NCBI GenBank assembly: GCA_005518205.2
Contig: RFFC02000006.1
Location: 1-64,000, forward strand
Direction: 5' to 3'
Source: Hormoscilla sp. GUM202
GTDB taxonomy: Bacteria; Cyanobacteriota; Cyanobacteriia; Cyanobacteriales; Desertifilaceae
Length of the DNA stretch: 64,000 bases
Below are positions 25,048 through 33,910 of this stretch, in pieces (the first letter of the stretch is position 1; each line of letters opens with the position of its first letter). The notes below the pieces were generated by a model. It saw only the letters and a program-made list of their open reading frames with translations, was not told the DNA's origin and did no database searches. A program made the position numbers and the translations under genes.

Positions 25048-28000
25048 ATGCATCGAATTTCGGCAACCCCTGGGGGGTGGAATTTTCAAGACATAGGCAC
25101 GATCGTTATTCAGCAGACCTCCGCACCGATCGTCTGCTTGAGTGCGGCTGATACGGACATTCAAACCCTGGCAGGGGCTGTGAAGCAGTTGCCAGTTGAG
25201 TTTCCATCTGTGCGAGTGGTTAATCTCTTGCAATTGCAGCAACAATTGAGTATTGATACTTATGCAGAAGAGGTGCTGGGGTCTGCCCGGGTAATTATTT
25301 TGCGGCTGCTGGGAGGGCGGGCCTACTGGTCCTATGGGTTGGAAGTCTTAAAAGAAACGGTAGAAAACACGGGTGCTGCCTCGATCGTGTTACCAGGAGA
25401 CGATCGCCCGGATCCGGATTTAATCGGTCACTCGACTATTTCCCTGGCAGCTGCGAACCAGTTGTGGCGCTACTTCACTGAAGGTGGGATTGTCAATTTT
25501 ACCAATGCGCTCAAATTCGTTGCTGACGCCTGTTTGGGATCTAGCTACAACCCACCACCTCCCCAAGCAGTTCCCCTGGTGGGACTTATCCAGTGGCATA
25601 ATAACAGTCAGCAAGCAGTTAAGAAAGTTGGTATTTTATTTTATCGCGCTCATTATCTGGCTGGCAATATTGCACCGATCGATGCTCTCTGTGCGGCTTT
25701 GGCAGAACGGCAATTAGAACCTCTGCCCCTGTTTGTCTCTTCTCTGCGCGATCGCGAGGTCCAAGGCGAACTGAATTCTTTTTTTCAGTCACGTAAAATT
25801 GATTTGTTGCTGAATACGACGAGTTTTTCTATTGCCCAATTGGAGTCAGAATTACCCCAACTGGATTTGTGGAAAAGTTTAGACGTGCCAGTGTTGCAGG
25901 TAATTTTCAGCGGCGGCACGGTGGCACAGTGGCAGTCGGGAACTGGGGGGTTGACCCCACGGGATGTGGCCATGAATGTGGCCCTACCAGAGGTGGATGG
26001 GCGCATTATTAGCCGTGCGGTTTCTTTTAAGGCGGTGCAACACCACGATCGAGATTTGGAAACGGATGTGGTAGTTTATCAACCAGAGCGATCGCGGATT
26101 AATTTCGTTGCCGATCTAGCAGCTAATTGGGTGCGACTGGGGCAAACCGCAGCAGGGTCAAGGAAAATTGCCCTGATTTTGGCTAATTATCCCACTCGTG
26201 ACGGACGTTTGGCTAATGGGGTTGGCTTAGATACCCCCGCTAGTTGTGTCGAAATTCTCAAAGCCCTCTCAGCAGCGGGATATCATTTGGAGAATATTCC
26301 TGCTACGGGGGACGAACTGATTCAACGTCTGACTGCTGGGGTGACGAACGACCCGGAAGGAAAAGATTTGCGATCGATCGCCCATTGCTTGTCCCTAGAG
26401 GCATATCGGGAATATTTTGCCAAGTTGCCCCCCAAAGTGCAGCGGGAAATCGGCGATCGCTGGGGAGATTGTACTGAGAAAAGCATCCCCATTCCTGGGA
26501 TCCTGTTGGGGAATATCTTTGTCGGCATTCAACCAGCGCGAGGCTACGATATTGACCCCGCTTTGAATTATCATGCCCCAGATTTAGAACCAACTCATGC
26601 TTATTTAGCTTTCTACTATTGGTTGCGGCAAGGGTTTGGGGCCCATGCGATCGTGCATCTGGGCAAACACGGAAATTTAGAATGGTTGCCCGGTAAAAGT
26701 GTGGCCCTGTCCGATAGTTGTTATCCCGAGATCGCCCTGGGGGCCATGCCCCATTTTTATCCTTTTATTGTCAATGACCCCGGGGAAGGTTCTCAAGCTA
26801 AACGGCGATCGCAGGCAGTAATTATCGACCACCTGACGCCCCCCATGACTCGGGCGGAACTTTACGGTCCTTTGCAGCAGTTGGAAAGTTTGATTGATGA
26901 GTATTACGAGGCCCAAATGCTAGACCCTTCCCGCTTGCCCCCCATTCGCGATCGCATCACTTCTCTTTTCCAGGAAGAAAACTTACACCAAGATTTAGCA
27001 TTTGTAAAGTCAGAAGAATTTACGGAATTGCTGAAGAGTGCCGATGGTTATTTATGCGAGTTAAAAGAAGCTCAAATTCGGGATGGTTTGCATATCTTTG
27101 GGCAATGTCCTCAAGGGCGTCAGTTGCGAGATTTGATGGTGGCCATTTCCCGTGGCCGCACCACCGGCATTACCCGCAGTTTAGCAGTTGATTGGGGTCT
27201 GGACTTCGACCCCCTGACCGCAGACCCAGCTCAAATATTGGGAGAAGAAATGGAGATCGCGCATTTATCCAAACCCTGTTTCACGGTCGGGGATGTCATT
27301 GCGGAATTAGAAGAAAAAGCCGCTGAATTAGTCCAACAGCTAATTGAAAGTCCTCAATGTACAATTCACAATGTACAATTGACAAAAACCCAAGAAGAAT
27401 TAAATTGGATCGGCAAGAAACTTCTGCCGGCATTGCAAGAAACTCGGGAGGAAATTACGCAACTGTTGCGGGGACTAGATGGGGGATATGTACCCAGCGG
27501 TCCGGCGGGGGCACCCACAAGGGGGCGTCCGGAAGTTTTACCCACGGGTCGCAATTTCTATTCTGTAGATATCCGGGCAATTCCGACAGAAACTGCCTGG
27601 GATATTGGACGCAAGGCCGCTGAGGCATTGATTGAAAGTTACACTCAGGAACATGGGGAACATCCTCGCACTTTGGGACTCTCTGTCTGGGGCACTTCTA
27701 CCATGCGATCGGGGGGGGACGATATGGCAGAAGCGTTAGCATTGCTAGGGGTGCAACCCGTGTGGGATGGTCCCGGACGGCGGGTGGTGGATTTTGAAAT
27801 TCTGCCCATCTCCTTTTTAGGACGCCCCCGGGTAGATGTGACCTTGAGGATTTCGGGATTTTTCCGGGATGCTTTTCCTAATTTAATCGATTTATTTGAC
27901 CAAGCAGTAGCAGCAGTTGCCGCTTTGGACGAACCCTCAGCAGACAATCCTTTGGCCTCCCAAGTGCAGCAGGAAACTCAGTTTTGGTTGGCAGCAGGGT

Positions 28001-28770
28001 TGAGTCAGTCCCAGGCAGAGACCCGATCGCGCTATCGGGTGTTTGGTTCTAAACCCGGTGCCTACGGTGCTGGTTTACAAGGTTTAATTGCCGCCCAAAA
28101 CTGGACGGACGATCGGGATTTAGCACGGGCTTACATTAACTGGAGTAGCTACGCTTATACTAAGAATAACATGGGTCATGCTGCGCCGGAAGCCTTCCAG
28201 CAGCGCCTGCAACAGATGCAGATCGTCCTGCACAATCAGGACAACCGGGAACACGATTTGTTGGACTCCGATGATTATTACCAATTCCAGGGGGGGTTAA
28301 CGGCAGCAGTGCGATCGCTTACTGGCAAGAATCCCCAAACCTATTTTGGGGATAATTCCGTGCCCCAAAATCCCCGAGTGCGGCAGTTGCGGTCGGAAAT
28401 CGCCCGAGTCTATCGTTCCCGGGTGGTAAATCCCAAATGGATAGCGGGGGTGATGCGTCACGGTTATAAAGGTGCCTTTGAAATGGCGGCAACGGTGGAT
28501 TATTTGTTCGCCTACGATGCCACAGCTAACTGCGTGGAAGATTACATGTATCGGGGTGTAGCTGATGCCTATTTGCTGGACCCAGCAGTACGAGATTTTA
28601 TCCACGAAAAGAATCCTTGGGCTTTGCGGGATATGGCAGAACGGTTGTTAGAAGCCCATCAGCGGGGTTTCTGGCAAAATGTAGATGGCAAAATGGTAGA
28701 TAACTTGCGCGCGATCGCCCATCTTGCGGAAGGGGCGATCGAAGATACCCTCCCGATCGGGAAATCCTAG
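25048..28770 (+). CDS. cobN: Cobaltochelatase subunit CobN-like protein
   Basis: The 1240-residue product has the length and order of CobN, the large subunit that holds hydrogenobyrinic acid diamide during ATP-dependent cobalt insertion in aerobic cobalamin synthesis. Visible family blocks are VHLGKHGNLEWLPGKSVALS (about 540-560), YVPSGPAGAPTRGRPEVLPT (about 810-830), GRPRVDVTLRISGFFRDAFP (about 930) and the C-terminal NPKWIAGVMRHGYKGAFEMA. It is related to but distinct from ChlH at 2873. Many cyanobacteria keep a CobN homologue although their main pathway is anaerobic (CbiK/CbiX), so the substrate is not certain. No frameshift is seen. It seems monocistronic. Confidence 0.93.
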   Translation: MHRISATPGGWNFQDIGTIVIQQTSAPIVCLSAADTDIQTLAGAVKQLPVEFPSVRVVNLLQLQQQLSIDTYAEEVLGSARVIILRLLGGRAYWSYGLEVLKETVENTGAASIVLPGDDRPDPDLIGHSTISLAAANQLWRYFTEGGIVNFTNALKFVADACLGSSYNPPPPQAVPLVGLIQWHNNSQQAVKKVGILFYRAHYLAGNIAPIDALCAALAERQLEPLPLFVSSLRDREVQGELNSFFQSRKIDLLLNTTSFSIAQLESELPQLDLWKSLDVPVLQVIFSGGTVAQWQSGTGGLTPRDVAMNVALPEVDGRIISRAVSFKAVQHHDRDLETDVVVYQPERSRINFVADLAANWVRLGQTAAGSRKIALILANYPTRDGRLANGVGLDTPASCVEILKALSAAGYHLENIPATGDELIQRLTAGVTNDPEGKDLRSIAHCLSLEAYREYFAKLPPKVQREIGDRWGDCTEKSIPIPGILLGNIFVGIQPARGYDIDPALNYHAPDLEPTHAYLAFYYWLRQGFGAHAIVHLGKHGNLEWLPGKSVALSDSCYPEIALGAMPHFYPFIVNDPGEGSQAKRRSQAVIIDHLTPPMTRAELYGPLQQLESLIDEYYEAQMLDPSRLPPIRDRITSLFQEENLHQDLAFVKSEEFTELLKSADGYLCELKEAQIRDGLHIFGQCPQGRQLRDLMVAISRGRTTGITRSLAVDWGLDFDPLTADPAQILGEEMEIAHLSKPCFTVGDVIAELEEKAAELVQQLIESPQCTIHNVQLTKTQEELNWIGKKLLPALQETREEITQLLRGLDGGYVPSGPAGAPTRGRPEVLPTGRNFYSVDIRAIPTETAWDIGRKAAEALIESYTQEHGEHPRTLGLSVWGTSTMRSGGDDMAEALALLGVQPVWDGPGRRVVDFEILPISFLGRPRVDVTLRISGFFRDAFPNLIDLFDQAVAAVAALDEPSADNPLASQVQQETQFWLAAGLSQSQAETRSRYRVFGSKPGAYGAGLQGLIAAQNWTDDRDLARAYINWSSYAYTKNNMGHAAPEAFQQRLQQMQIVLHNQDNREHDLLDSDDYYQFQGGLTAAVRSLTGKNPQTYFGDNSVPQNPRVRQLRSEIARVYRSRVVNPKWIAGVMRHGYKGAFEMAATVDYLFAYDATANCVEDYMYRGVADAYLLDPAVRDFIHEKNPWALRDMAERLLEAHQRGFWQNVDGKMVDNLRAIAHLAEGAIEDTLPIGKS

Positions 28771-28794
28771 CAACAATTAAGAAACCAGTCTCCT

Positions 28795-29135
28795 GGCCCG
28801 CCGTGGGTTCAAACCCACGGCTAATAGCTTAAGTGGGTTAAAACCCACTGGAAGCATTGTATAGAAAAGAGAAAGGGTTTAGTCAACTTTAGTTGACTTA
28901 CACTCTTAGCGGACAATTTTAACCAGAGGCGGCCTGTTGCCATAGGTGCAAGATATGAGATTAAGAAACCATGTTTTTCGGTTACTCATGAATAGAGTTC
29001 ACGAATTGAGATGCACCAGAAAAAAATTGCCAAATCCTGGGAATAATGCTACAATTATTCTCAGGATTATTCTAATAGTCGGTTTTAACCGACTTTAGCT
29101 ATTAGCCGGGGGTTTGAACCCCCGGCGGGTTAACA
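28795..29135. repeat. Gene-free spacer with palindromic repeats
   Basis: It holds GTGGGTTCAAACCCAC and AGTGGGTTAAAACCCACT hairpins (28805-28850), a GATGCACC motif (28999-29017) and, before the next gene, GTCGGTTTTAACCGAC and CGGGGGTTTGAACCCCCG (29073-29126). These belong to one dispersed family also seen at 12262-12315 and 38150-38168. No gene is seen here. Confidence 0.7.
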
Positions 29136-29152
29136 GCGAAGAGAGGAGATAA

Positions 29153-30130
29153 ATGTCAGATCGGAATGAACCACCAGCAGAATATGATAGTCCCTGGAAA
29201 GATATCATAGGTAAATATTTCCCCGAATTTATGGAATTCTTTTTCCCCGCAGCCCATGCGCAGATCGACTGGTCGAAAGAATACTACTTTCAGGAGACAG
29301 AACTCCAGCAGGTGCGACCGCAGGCAGAGATAGGAAAGCGCGTCGCAGACAAACTAGCCAAGGTTTGCCTAAAGAATGGCGAAGAACTGTGGGTGATGGT
29401 GCATCTAGAAGTCCAGAATCAGCGCAAAACAGCCTTTCCTAAACGGATGTATACCTACAACCATCGCATCGAAGATCTTTACGACTGCCAAGTAGCCAGT
29501 TTTGCTGTCCTCACGGACCAAGATCCTGAATGGAGACCAACTCAATATAGCCAACAACTGCTAGGATGTGAGATAATCTTTAACTTCCAGATCGCGAAGT
29601 TGCTAGACTATCAGGAGAGGTGGCAAGAGTTAGAAGAAAGTCGGAACCCCTTTGCGATCGTCGTGATGGCCCATCTGAAAGCCCAAGAAACACGGGGACA
29701 ACAACAGGAACGCAAAAGCTGGAAGTTGTCTTTAATCAGGCGGTTGTATCAGGGAGGATATGAACGAGAAGAAATTATCAACCTGTTTAAGTTCATTGAC
29801 TGGGTAATGCAACTGCCCAAAGAACTGGAAACAGAGTTTTGGCAAGAAGTAACTCAATTACAGGAGGAAAAACAGATGCAATACATCACCAGTGTGGAAA
29901 GAATTGGCATCGAGAAAGGTCTTGAGCAGGGCGTTCAGCAAGGTGTCTTGCGGCAGTTGTTGCGAGCGCTGCAACTAAGGTTTAACTCGGTGCCAGAGTC
30001 GCTACAGAGTCGCCTCACCTCTTGTACTCTGGAGCAACTAGAGGAACTTTTTGATGTGGCGCTGACAGTAGAACAGTTAGATACCTTCGTCGATCGTATC
30101 CCGGTTGATGATACATCAGCAGCAGGATAG
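29153..30130 (+). CDS. Rpn-family PD-(D/E)XK nuclease/transposase-like protein with DUF4351 tail
   Basis: The 325-residue product starts MSDRNEPPAEYDSPWKDIIG and has the family core ELWVMVHLEVQNQRKTAFPK, where H-x-E-V-Q is the variant nuclease motif of Rpn (PDDEXK transposase-like) proteins. The helical middle and the closing RALQLRFNSVPESLQSRLTS with a DUF4351-like end are typical of the large cyanobacterial paralogous group. These proteins may promote recombination by DNA breakage; the cellular role is unproven. The gene is intact, unlike the relative at 15469-16396. The start follows GAGAGGAGA. Palindromic repeats lie directly upstream. Confidence 0.85.
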   Translation: MSDRNEPPAEYDSPWKDIIGKYFPEFMEFFFPAAHAQIDWSKEYYFQETELQQVRPQAEIGKRVADKLAKVCLKNGEELWVMVHLEVQNQRKTAFPKRMYTYNHRIEDLYDCQVASFAVLTDQDPEWRPTQYSQQLLGCEIIFNFQIAKLLDYQERWQELEESRNPFAIVVMAHLKAQETRGQQQERKSWKLSLIRRLYQGGYEREEIINLFKFIDWVMQLPKELETEFWQEVTQLQEEKQMQYITSVERIGIEKGLEQGVQQGVLRQLLRALQLRFNSVPESLQSRLTSCTLEQLEELFDVALTVEQLDTFVDRIPVDDTSAAG

Positions 30131-30206
30131 GTCTTTAGGAAACCCAACCCGATAAACATCTTTGGGTTGGGTTTCGTGCTACAACATTACTATAATAGGA
30201 GAACCA

Positions 30207-30431
30207 ATGAACCTCCGCGAAGAAACTATTGCTAAGATTAATCAACTGCCTGAAGAGCTTGTTCCTCAAGTTAATGATTTTGTCAGCTTCTTGTTGACCA
30301 AACGCCATCGCGGGCAGTTGTGGGTGCAATTTCCCGAGGAAAGAGAATTGGCAGAATCTGATTTTTCCGATTATTTATCTAACTTGCAAGACTACGAGGA
30401 ACGTTTAGCTCGTGGAGAAATTCAATGGTAG
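30207..30431 (+). CDS. DUF2281 small protein (antitoxin-like)
   Basis: The 74-residue product (MNLREETIAKINQLPEELVP, then QVNDFVSFLLTKRH) is a DUF2281 member. Such proteins usually act as, or resemble, antitoxins encoded in front of PIN or other toxins. The ATG at 30207 follows AGGAG. No toxin follows directly; about 90 bases later another antitoxin gene starts. It may be an orphan. Confidence 0.75.
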   Translation: MNLREETIAKINQLPEELVPQVNDFVSFLLTKRHRGQLWVQFPEERELAESDFSDYLSNLQDYEERLARGEIQW

Positions 30432-30518
30432 CGGTAAAATATCAGAATGGTTATCGAACCAGGAGAAGGCAATAGCATCGGTTAGATTGTAAATTATTGT
30501 TGTTTCAAAAGAGAAATC

Positions 30519-30752
30519 ATGGAAACTATTCGGAAAGTTGTCTCTATTGGCTGCGATCGCCAACTGGAAATTCGCCTGCCCGATGCTGTGGAACCGGGTT
30601 TAGTCGAAGTTATTGTCGTGGTACAACCTTTGTCGCCACTAACAGAAGTTCCTGAAGAACCCGATGAGCCTTTAGACCTGTTTGGCTTTCTGCCAAAACG
30701 GGTTGACCCCCTTGAATTTCAAAAAGCACTAAGAGCGGAGTGGGATGACTAA
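30519..30752 (+). CDS. vapB: VapB-like antitoxin
   Basis: The 77-residue product has a beta-rich N-terminus (METIRKVVSIGCDRQLEIRL) unlike that of the antitoxin at 12701, but the same C-terminal toxin-binding tail (FLPKRVDPLEFQKALRAEWD). The DNA-binding and toxin-binding parts have thus been recombined between the two modules. It overlaps vapC by 8 bp. Confidence 0.85.
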   Translation: METIRKVVSIGCDRQLEIRLPDAVEPGLVEVIVVVQPLSPLTEVPEEPDEPLDLFGFLPKRVDPLEFQKALRAEWDD

Positions 30753-31131
30753 ATACTTGCTGGATACTAACATCTTGATCTATTACTTTAATGGGGATCC
30801 GATCGTCCGACCGATTTTTGATGACATTCTGGCTGGTAATACTCTAGGATATTACTGTCCTTTAACCTGGGTGGAATTGCTATGTTATACTTCTTTGAGC
30901 GAAAGCGAGGCTAATCAAATGCGAATTTTTTTGAGAAGGTTAGCCTCCGTAGCACTTACAGAAGCAGTTTTAGACCGCGCGGCTGAGATCCGGCGGGATT
31001 ATCGGCTCAAGTTACCAGACGTCCTAATTGCTGCTTGCGCTATTCAAGAGGGTTGCACGTTGGTTACTCGTAATATCGAAGACTTCCGAAAAATTATCGG
31101 ATTGACGATGTGGGATCCTTTTACTTCCTAA
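30745..31131 (+). CDS. vapC: VapC-type PIN-domain toxin
   Basis: The 128-residue product starts MTKYLLDTNILIYYFNGDPI. Acidic residues in LLDTNILIYYF, TWVELLCYTSL and LPDVLIAACAI, plus TRNIEDFRKI, define a complete PIN active site, presumably an RNase held in check by the overlapping antitoxin. It is a close paralogue of the toxin at 12322-12708, in opposite orientation and 18 kb away. The two may cross-talk; this has to be inferred from similarity only. Confidence 0.92.
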   Translation: MTKYLLDTNILIYYFNGDPIVRPIFDDILAGNTLGYYCPLTWVELLCYTSLSESEANQMRIFLRRLASVALTEAVLDRAAEIRRDYRLKLPDVLIAACAIQEGCTLVTRNIEDFRKIIGLTMWDPFTS

Positions 31132-31140
31132 TCGGGGTTT

Positions 31141-31190
31141 GGGAAGGACAATAGTCCAACATGTGAACTATTTTGTCGGCAACGACAACA
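31141..31190. pseudogene. Relic of a tacA-type promoter and start region
   Basis: AAGGACAATAGTCCAACATG, then TGAACTATTTTGTCGGCAACGA, matches the DNA directly in front of and over the tacA start (32419-32465), with the ATG changed to TTG. The rest of a tacA gene is missing. It is either a decayed second module or a conserved regulatory segment. Confidence 0.55.
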
Positions 31191-31252
31191 GGCGATCGCC
31201 CCTGTTCTGTGGCTGTGATCGCTCTTTTGTCGTCAGGGATATGGGGCACTCG

Positions 31253-31341
31253 CCGGATCCCCCCAACCCCCCTTAAAAAGGGGGGCTTTGAAGCCGCTTT
31301 GAAGCCCCCCCTTTTGCAAGGGGGGGTTTGGGGGGGGATCC
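31253..31341. repeat. Imperfect inverted repeat with C and G runs
   Basis: GGATCCCCCCAACCCCCCTT at 31256 and AAGGGGGGGTTTGGGGGGGG at the other side form a long stem around a central AAAAGGGGGGCTTTGAAGCC repeat. The structure resembles a small non-autonomous element (MITE-like). It lies between the convergent vapC and Uma2 genes, where it could also end transcription from both sides. Confidence 0.7.
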
Positions 31342-31345
31342 CTCG

Positions 31346-31927
31346 CTATTCTTCCTCCAGTCCCTCCAAAACCACATCCTCATAAAGCATCTCGATGGGA
31401 AAACTTAAATCGACCGAAGTTAAATTTACCTCATCCCCTTCCCCATAACTAGATATTTCCCAAACCCCATTTTCTTTAGGTCGAAAGCACTCCACCGTAA
31501 TCTCTTCCGCATCTATCAAAAGGTATTCTTTCAAGGTCGAAATGCGACGATAATTTTGAAACTTTTTGCCCCTGTCAAAAGCTTCTGTCCCCGGAGACAA
31601 GACCTCCACGACTAAGCAAGGATGATAAATTACTTTAATTGCACGTCTGTCTCTTTCATCGCAACTTACCATGACATCTGGATAATAAAAAGGCCCTTTT
31701 TCAGACACCCCGAGTTTGGCATCTGCCATTAATACTTTACTCCCTTTACCCCGCAGATGAGTTTTTAAAGCCGTCGCCAAATTAATCGCAATCTCATTAT
31801 GAGGAATAGTTCCCCCAGTCATGGCAAACATTCGACCGTCCATATATTCATATTTAATGGGTTGTTTCTCCTCCCAGTCGAGGTATTCTTGGGGAGTAAT
31901 TTTGGCTTCTTTGGGCATTGCTACCAT
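31346..31927 (-). CDS. Uma2-family endonuclease-like protein
   Basis: The 193-residue product (MPKEAKITPQEYLDWEEKQP from the fourth codon) shows the Uma2/DUF820 signature: YEYMDGRMFAMTGGTIPHNE near the start, FYYPDVMVSCD, and LVVEVLSPGTEAFDRGKKFQ with D, E and K for the restriction-endonuclease-like fold. These genes are extremely numerous in cyanobacteria, and their biological role is not settled. Length and motifs are complete. It stands alone. Confidence 0.9.
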   Translation of the reverse strand: MVAMPKEAKITPQEYLDWEEKQPIKYEYMDGRMFAMTGGTIPHNEIAINLATALKTHLRGKGSKVLMADAKLGVSEKGPFYYPDVMVSCDERDRRAIKVIYHPCLVVEVLSPGTEAFDRGKKFQNYRRISTLKEYLLIDAEEITVECFRPKENGVWEISSYGEGDEVNLTSVDLSFPIEMLYEDVVLEGLEEE

Positions 31928-31983
31928 TGTTCGTCTCCTGGTAATTTAGGTTCCATTTAATTTTAACATCAAACTGTGGTGGC

Positions 31984-32030
31984 TAGAAACCGGGTTTCTT
32001 AGATAAATTAAATCTCCAAACCCGGTTTCT
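31984..32030. repeat. GAAACCGGGTTTCT inverted pair
   Basis: GAAACCGGGTTTCTTAG and AAACCCGGTTTCTCC face each other across about 18 bases. This is one of the most frequent intergenic palindromes in the window. Confidence 0.7.
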
Positions 32031-32171
32031 CCTCTGCTGGTTGCCCTCCGATGCGGACAGCTTTGATAATTATAGCTGCTATAATTATATTCGTCCAGCA
32101 ACCTCCCTCTGCCCGACAGTCTGCCAAGGGCCATCGGGGGACAGATGCAGGTAAGATGAAAGGAAGTTGTG

Positions 32172-32361
32172 ATGACAAAGGTAGATGTAATGCAGGCCCA
32201 AGCCCATTTGGCCGAACTGCTGACCCGTATGATGGGTGACAGTGGGGAACAAATTATGATAGAACGAGAAGGTCAGGCAGTTGCGGCTATCATTAGCTAT
32301 TGAGAACTCCGAAGGACTAGATATAGCTTATGAGGCAGCAAAGCGAGTGGGCAAGTTCTGA
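32172..32361 (+). pseudogene. Phd/YefM-type antitoxin relic
   Basis: From the ATG at 32172 the reading MTKVDVMQAQAHLAELLTRM and then IMIEREGQAVAAIISY is a Phd/YefM antitoxin, but it stops at 32303. In another frame the expected continuation EGLDIAYEAAKRVGKF runs to a TGA at 32361 that overlaps ATGAAG, where the toxin gene would start. Only a few codons of toxin-like sequence follow. A frameshift has therefore split the antitoxin and the toxin is lost. Confidence 0.7.
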
Positions 32362-32454
32362 TGAAGTTGAGTTTTTGGAGATTAAATGCGTGGAACTTGG
32401 TAACTATGTATGTTAGGAATTGAAAGGACAAAATAGTCAAACATGTGAAATATT

Positions 32455-32742
32455 ATGTCAGCAACGACTAGCACTCAGGAAACTAGCATAACTTTAACTC
32501 TCGATCGAGAGCAAAAACAACTGTTAGAGAAAGCTGCTGCTTTGAGGTGTTTAACTTTAAGCGAGTATTTGCTGCAACTTGCTTTAGATGCTGCTACTGA
32601 GGAAATACCCGAACCAGAACCAATAGTCGTCAGCGATCGCGACTGGGAAATAATTAAATCGGCAATTTTGAATCCACCTGCTGCTAATAAAGCCTTAAAA
32701 GCAGCAATTAACGAGCATCAGCAAAAGTATGGTAAGTGGTAA
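32455..32742 (+). CDS. tacA: DUF1778 antitoxin, TacA type
   Basis: The 95-residue product has an N-terminal ribbon-helix-helix domain (SITLTLDREQKQLLEKAAAL, then RCLTLSEYLLQLALDAA) for operator binding and a C-terminal tail (WEIIKSAILNPPAANKALKA) that neutralises the acetyltransferase toxin. DUF1778 proteins pair with GNAT toxins (TacAT, AtaRT). It ends 3 bp before tacT, in the usual order. The region in front (GGACAAAATAGTCAAACATG) is repeated at 31143 and may be the operator. Confidence 0.92.
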   Translation: MSATTSTQETSITLTLDREQKQLLEKAAALRCLTLSEYLLQLALDAATEEIPEPEPIVVSDRDWEIIKSAILNPPAANKALKAAINEHQQKYGKW

Positions 32743-32745
32743 GTT

Positions 32746-33249
32746 ATGGAATGGATTTTTTTTCCTTTAGATGGCAGCGTCAATAGAGATAACTTTGACT
32801 GTGGAATTCCGGAATTAAATGAGTACCTGCAAAAATACGCTCGGCAAAACCATAGAAAAGGAATTGCGATAACATTTATAGCCATTTCTGAAACGGCAAG
32901 CCGCAATGTTGCAGATTATTATTCTGTGAGTATGGCTGAAATTAGGCGCGAATCTTTGCCGGAAAATTATCGCAGAGGATTACCTCGTTATCCTTTACCT
33001 GCAATGAGAATAGCGCAGTTGGCTGTAGATATAACGATGCAAGGTAGGGGCTTGGGAAAAGAGTTGTTGATGCAATGCTTTAAAAAAGCTGTTCGTCTTT
33101 CTTCAGAGGTGGGGATATTTGCGGTTACAGTTGATGCTTTTGATAAGGAAGCTAAAGCTTTTTATTTAAGATATGGCTTGATTCCTTTAGAAGACAATAC
33201 CCTTTCGCTGTTTATTCCAATGAGAACAATATTAAATGTTTTGCCATAG
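32746..33249 (+). CDS. tacT: GNAT acetyltransferase toxin, TacT type
   Basis: The 167-residue product carries the GNAT acetyl-CoA site in QLAVDITMQGRGLGKELL (Q-x-x-G-x-G) and the closing DAFDKEAKAFYLRYGLIPLE. The N-terminus (FDCGIPELNEYLQKYARQNH) is characteristic of TacT toxins, which acetylate the amino group of charged tRNAs and stop translation. The catalytic tyrosine is expected in FYLRYG. It is complete and coupled to tacA, so the pair is probably functional. Confidence 0.93.
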   Translation: MEWIFFPLDGSVNRDNFDCGIPELNEYLQKYARQNHRKGIAITFIAISETASRNVADYYSVSMAEIRRESLPENYRRGLPRYPLPAMRIAQLAVDITMQGRGLGKELLMQCFKKAVRLSSEVGIFAVTVDAFDKEAKAFYLRYGLIPLEDNTLSLFIPMRTILNVLP

Positions 33250-33362
33250 CTACCCGCCTCTCAAGGGTGGGGCTAGACTCAATACTTCTCGGTTGAGGAT
33301 ATAGGGTTCTATTGATCCTTAACTCCGAACTTTGAACTCCGAACTCCGAACTCGCGTTGGCG

Positions 33363-33434
33363 GGGTGTGGTCATGCAGAAGTTGCAGCGGGATCCGGCGG
33401 AAATCCCATGCTCGATAGACGGGCGCAAGACCAC
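33363..33434. repeat. GGGTGTGGTCAT ... GCAAGACCAC bounded segment, short form
   Basis: The segment starts GGGTGTGGTCAT and ends GCAAGACCAC, so its tips are inverted repeats (GTGGTC/GACCAC). The same two tips bound 45483-46057 (long form) and 59365-59401 (very short form). The inside of the three differs. No coding potential is seen. Confidence 0.5.
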
Positions 33435-33555
33435 GATTTAACGCTCCTTAGCGGGAGCCCCGGAGGAGGACTTTCAGGTTATTAGCTATTTCAACAGCAC
33501 GACGCAGGACAATCAGCCATTGTTTGCTTACAATCAGCTATTGCTGGCTGACATC

Positions 33556-33672
33556 AAGCCTATGTAAGCTTAGCTTAAGCCTATGTAAGATTATATAAGC
33601 CTATGTAAAATTACATTAAGCCTATGTAATCTTACATTAAGCCTATGTAATCTTACATTAAGCCTATGTAAA
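33556..33672. repeat. Six tandem units of about 21 bp, AAGCCTATGTAATCTTACATT
   Basis: AAGCCTATGTAA occurs six times at 20-21 base spacing. The units differ mostly in the 9 bases after it, and units four and five are identical. TTACAT and ATGTAA alternate, so any two neighbours can pair as hairpins. It is not a CRISPR: there are no unique spacers of constant length. It lies about 240 bp past the 3' end of the STAND gene and 300 bp past tacT. Confidence 0.9.
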
Positions 33673-33910
33673 CGGGTGTAATCTGGCAGTTGTTGAGTTA
33701 TTACACAAGGATCGCCCCCTCACAGGGCACATTATATCTCAGTCTAGAGCGATTTGCCGATTGCCAGCATGATTACCTGACGGGGTGTTATTCGCCCCTC
33801 CTCTAGTTGGACGTGAGTTCTACCCTAGGCATAGCCCTTGTTGGCTGTGGCCGCGATCGCCCGCTTGGAGTCCTCAAGCCCGATCGCCGGGAGCATCCTA
33901 TCCCTCTCCC

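Noticed and set aside
33556..33672. Possible CRISPR array
   Set aside because: Only 12 conserved bases per unit, about 9 bases between them, identical intervening sequences in two units, and no cas genes.
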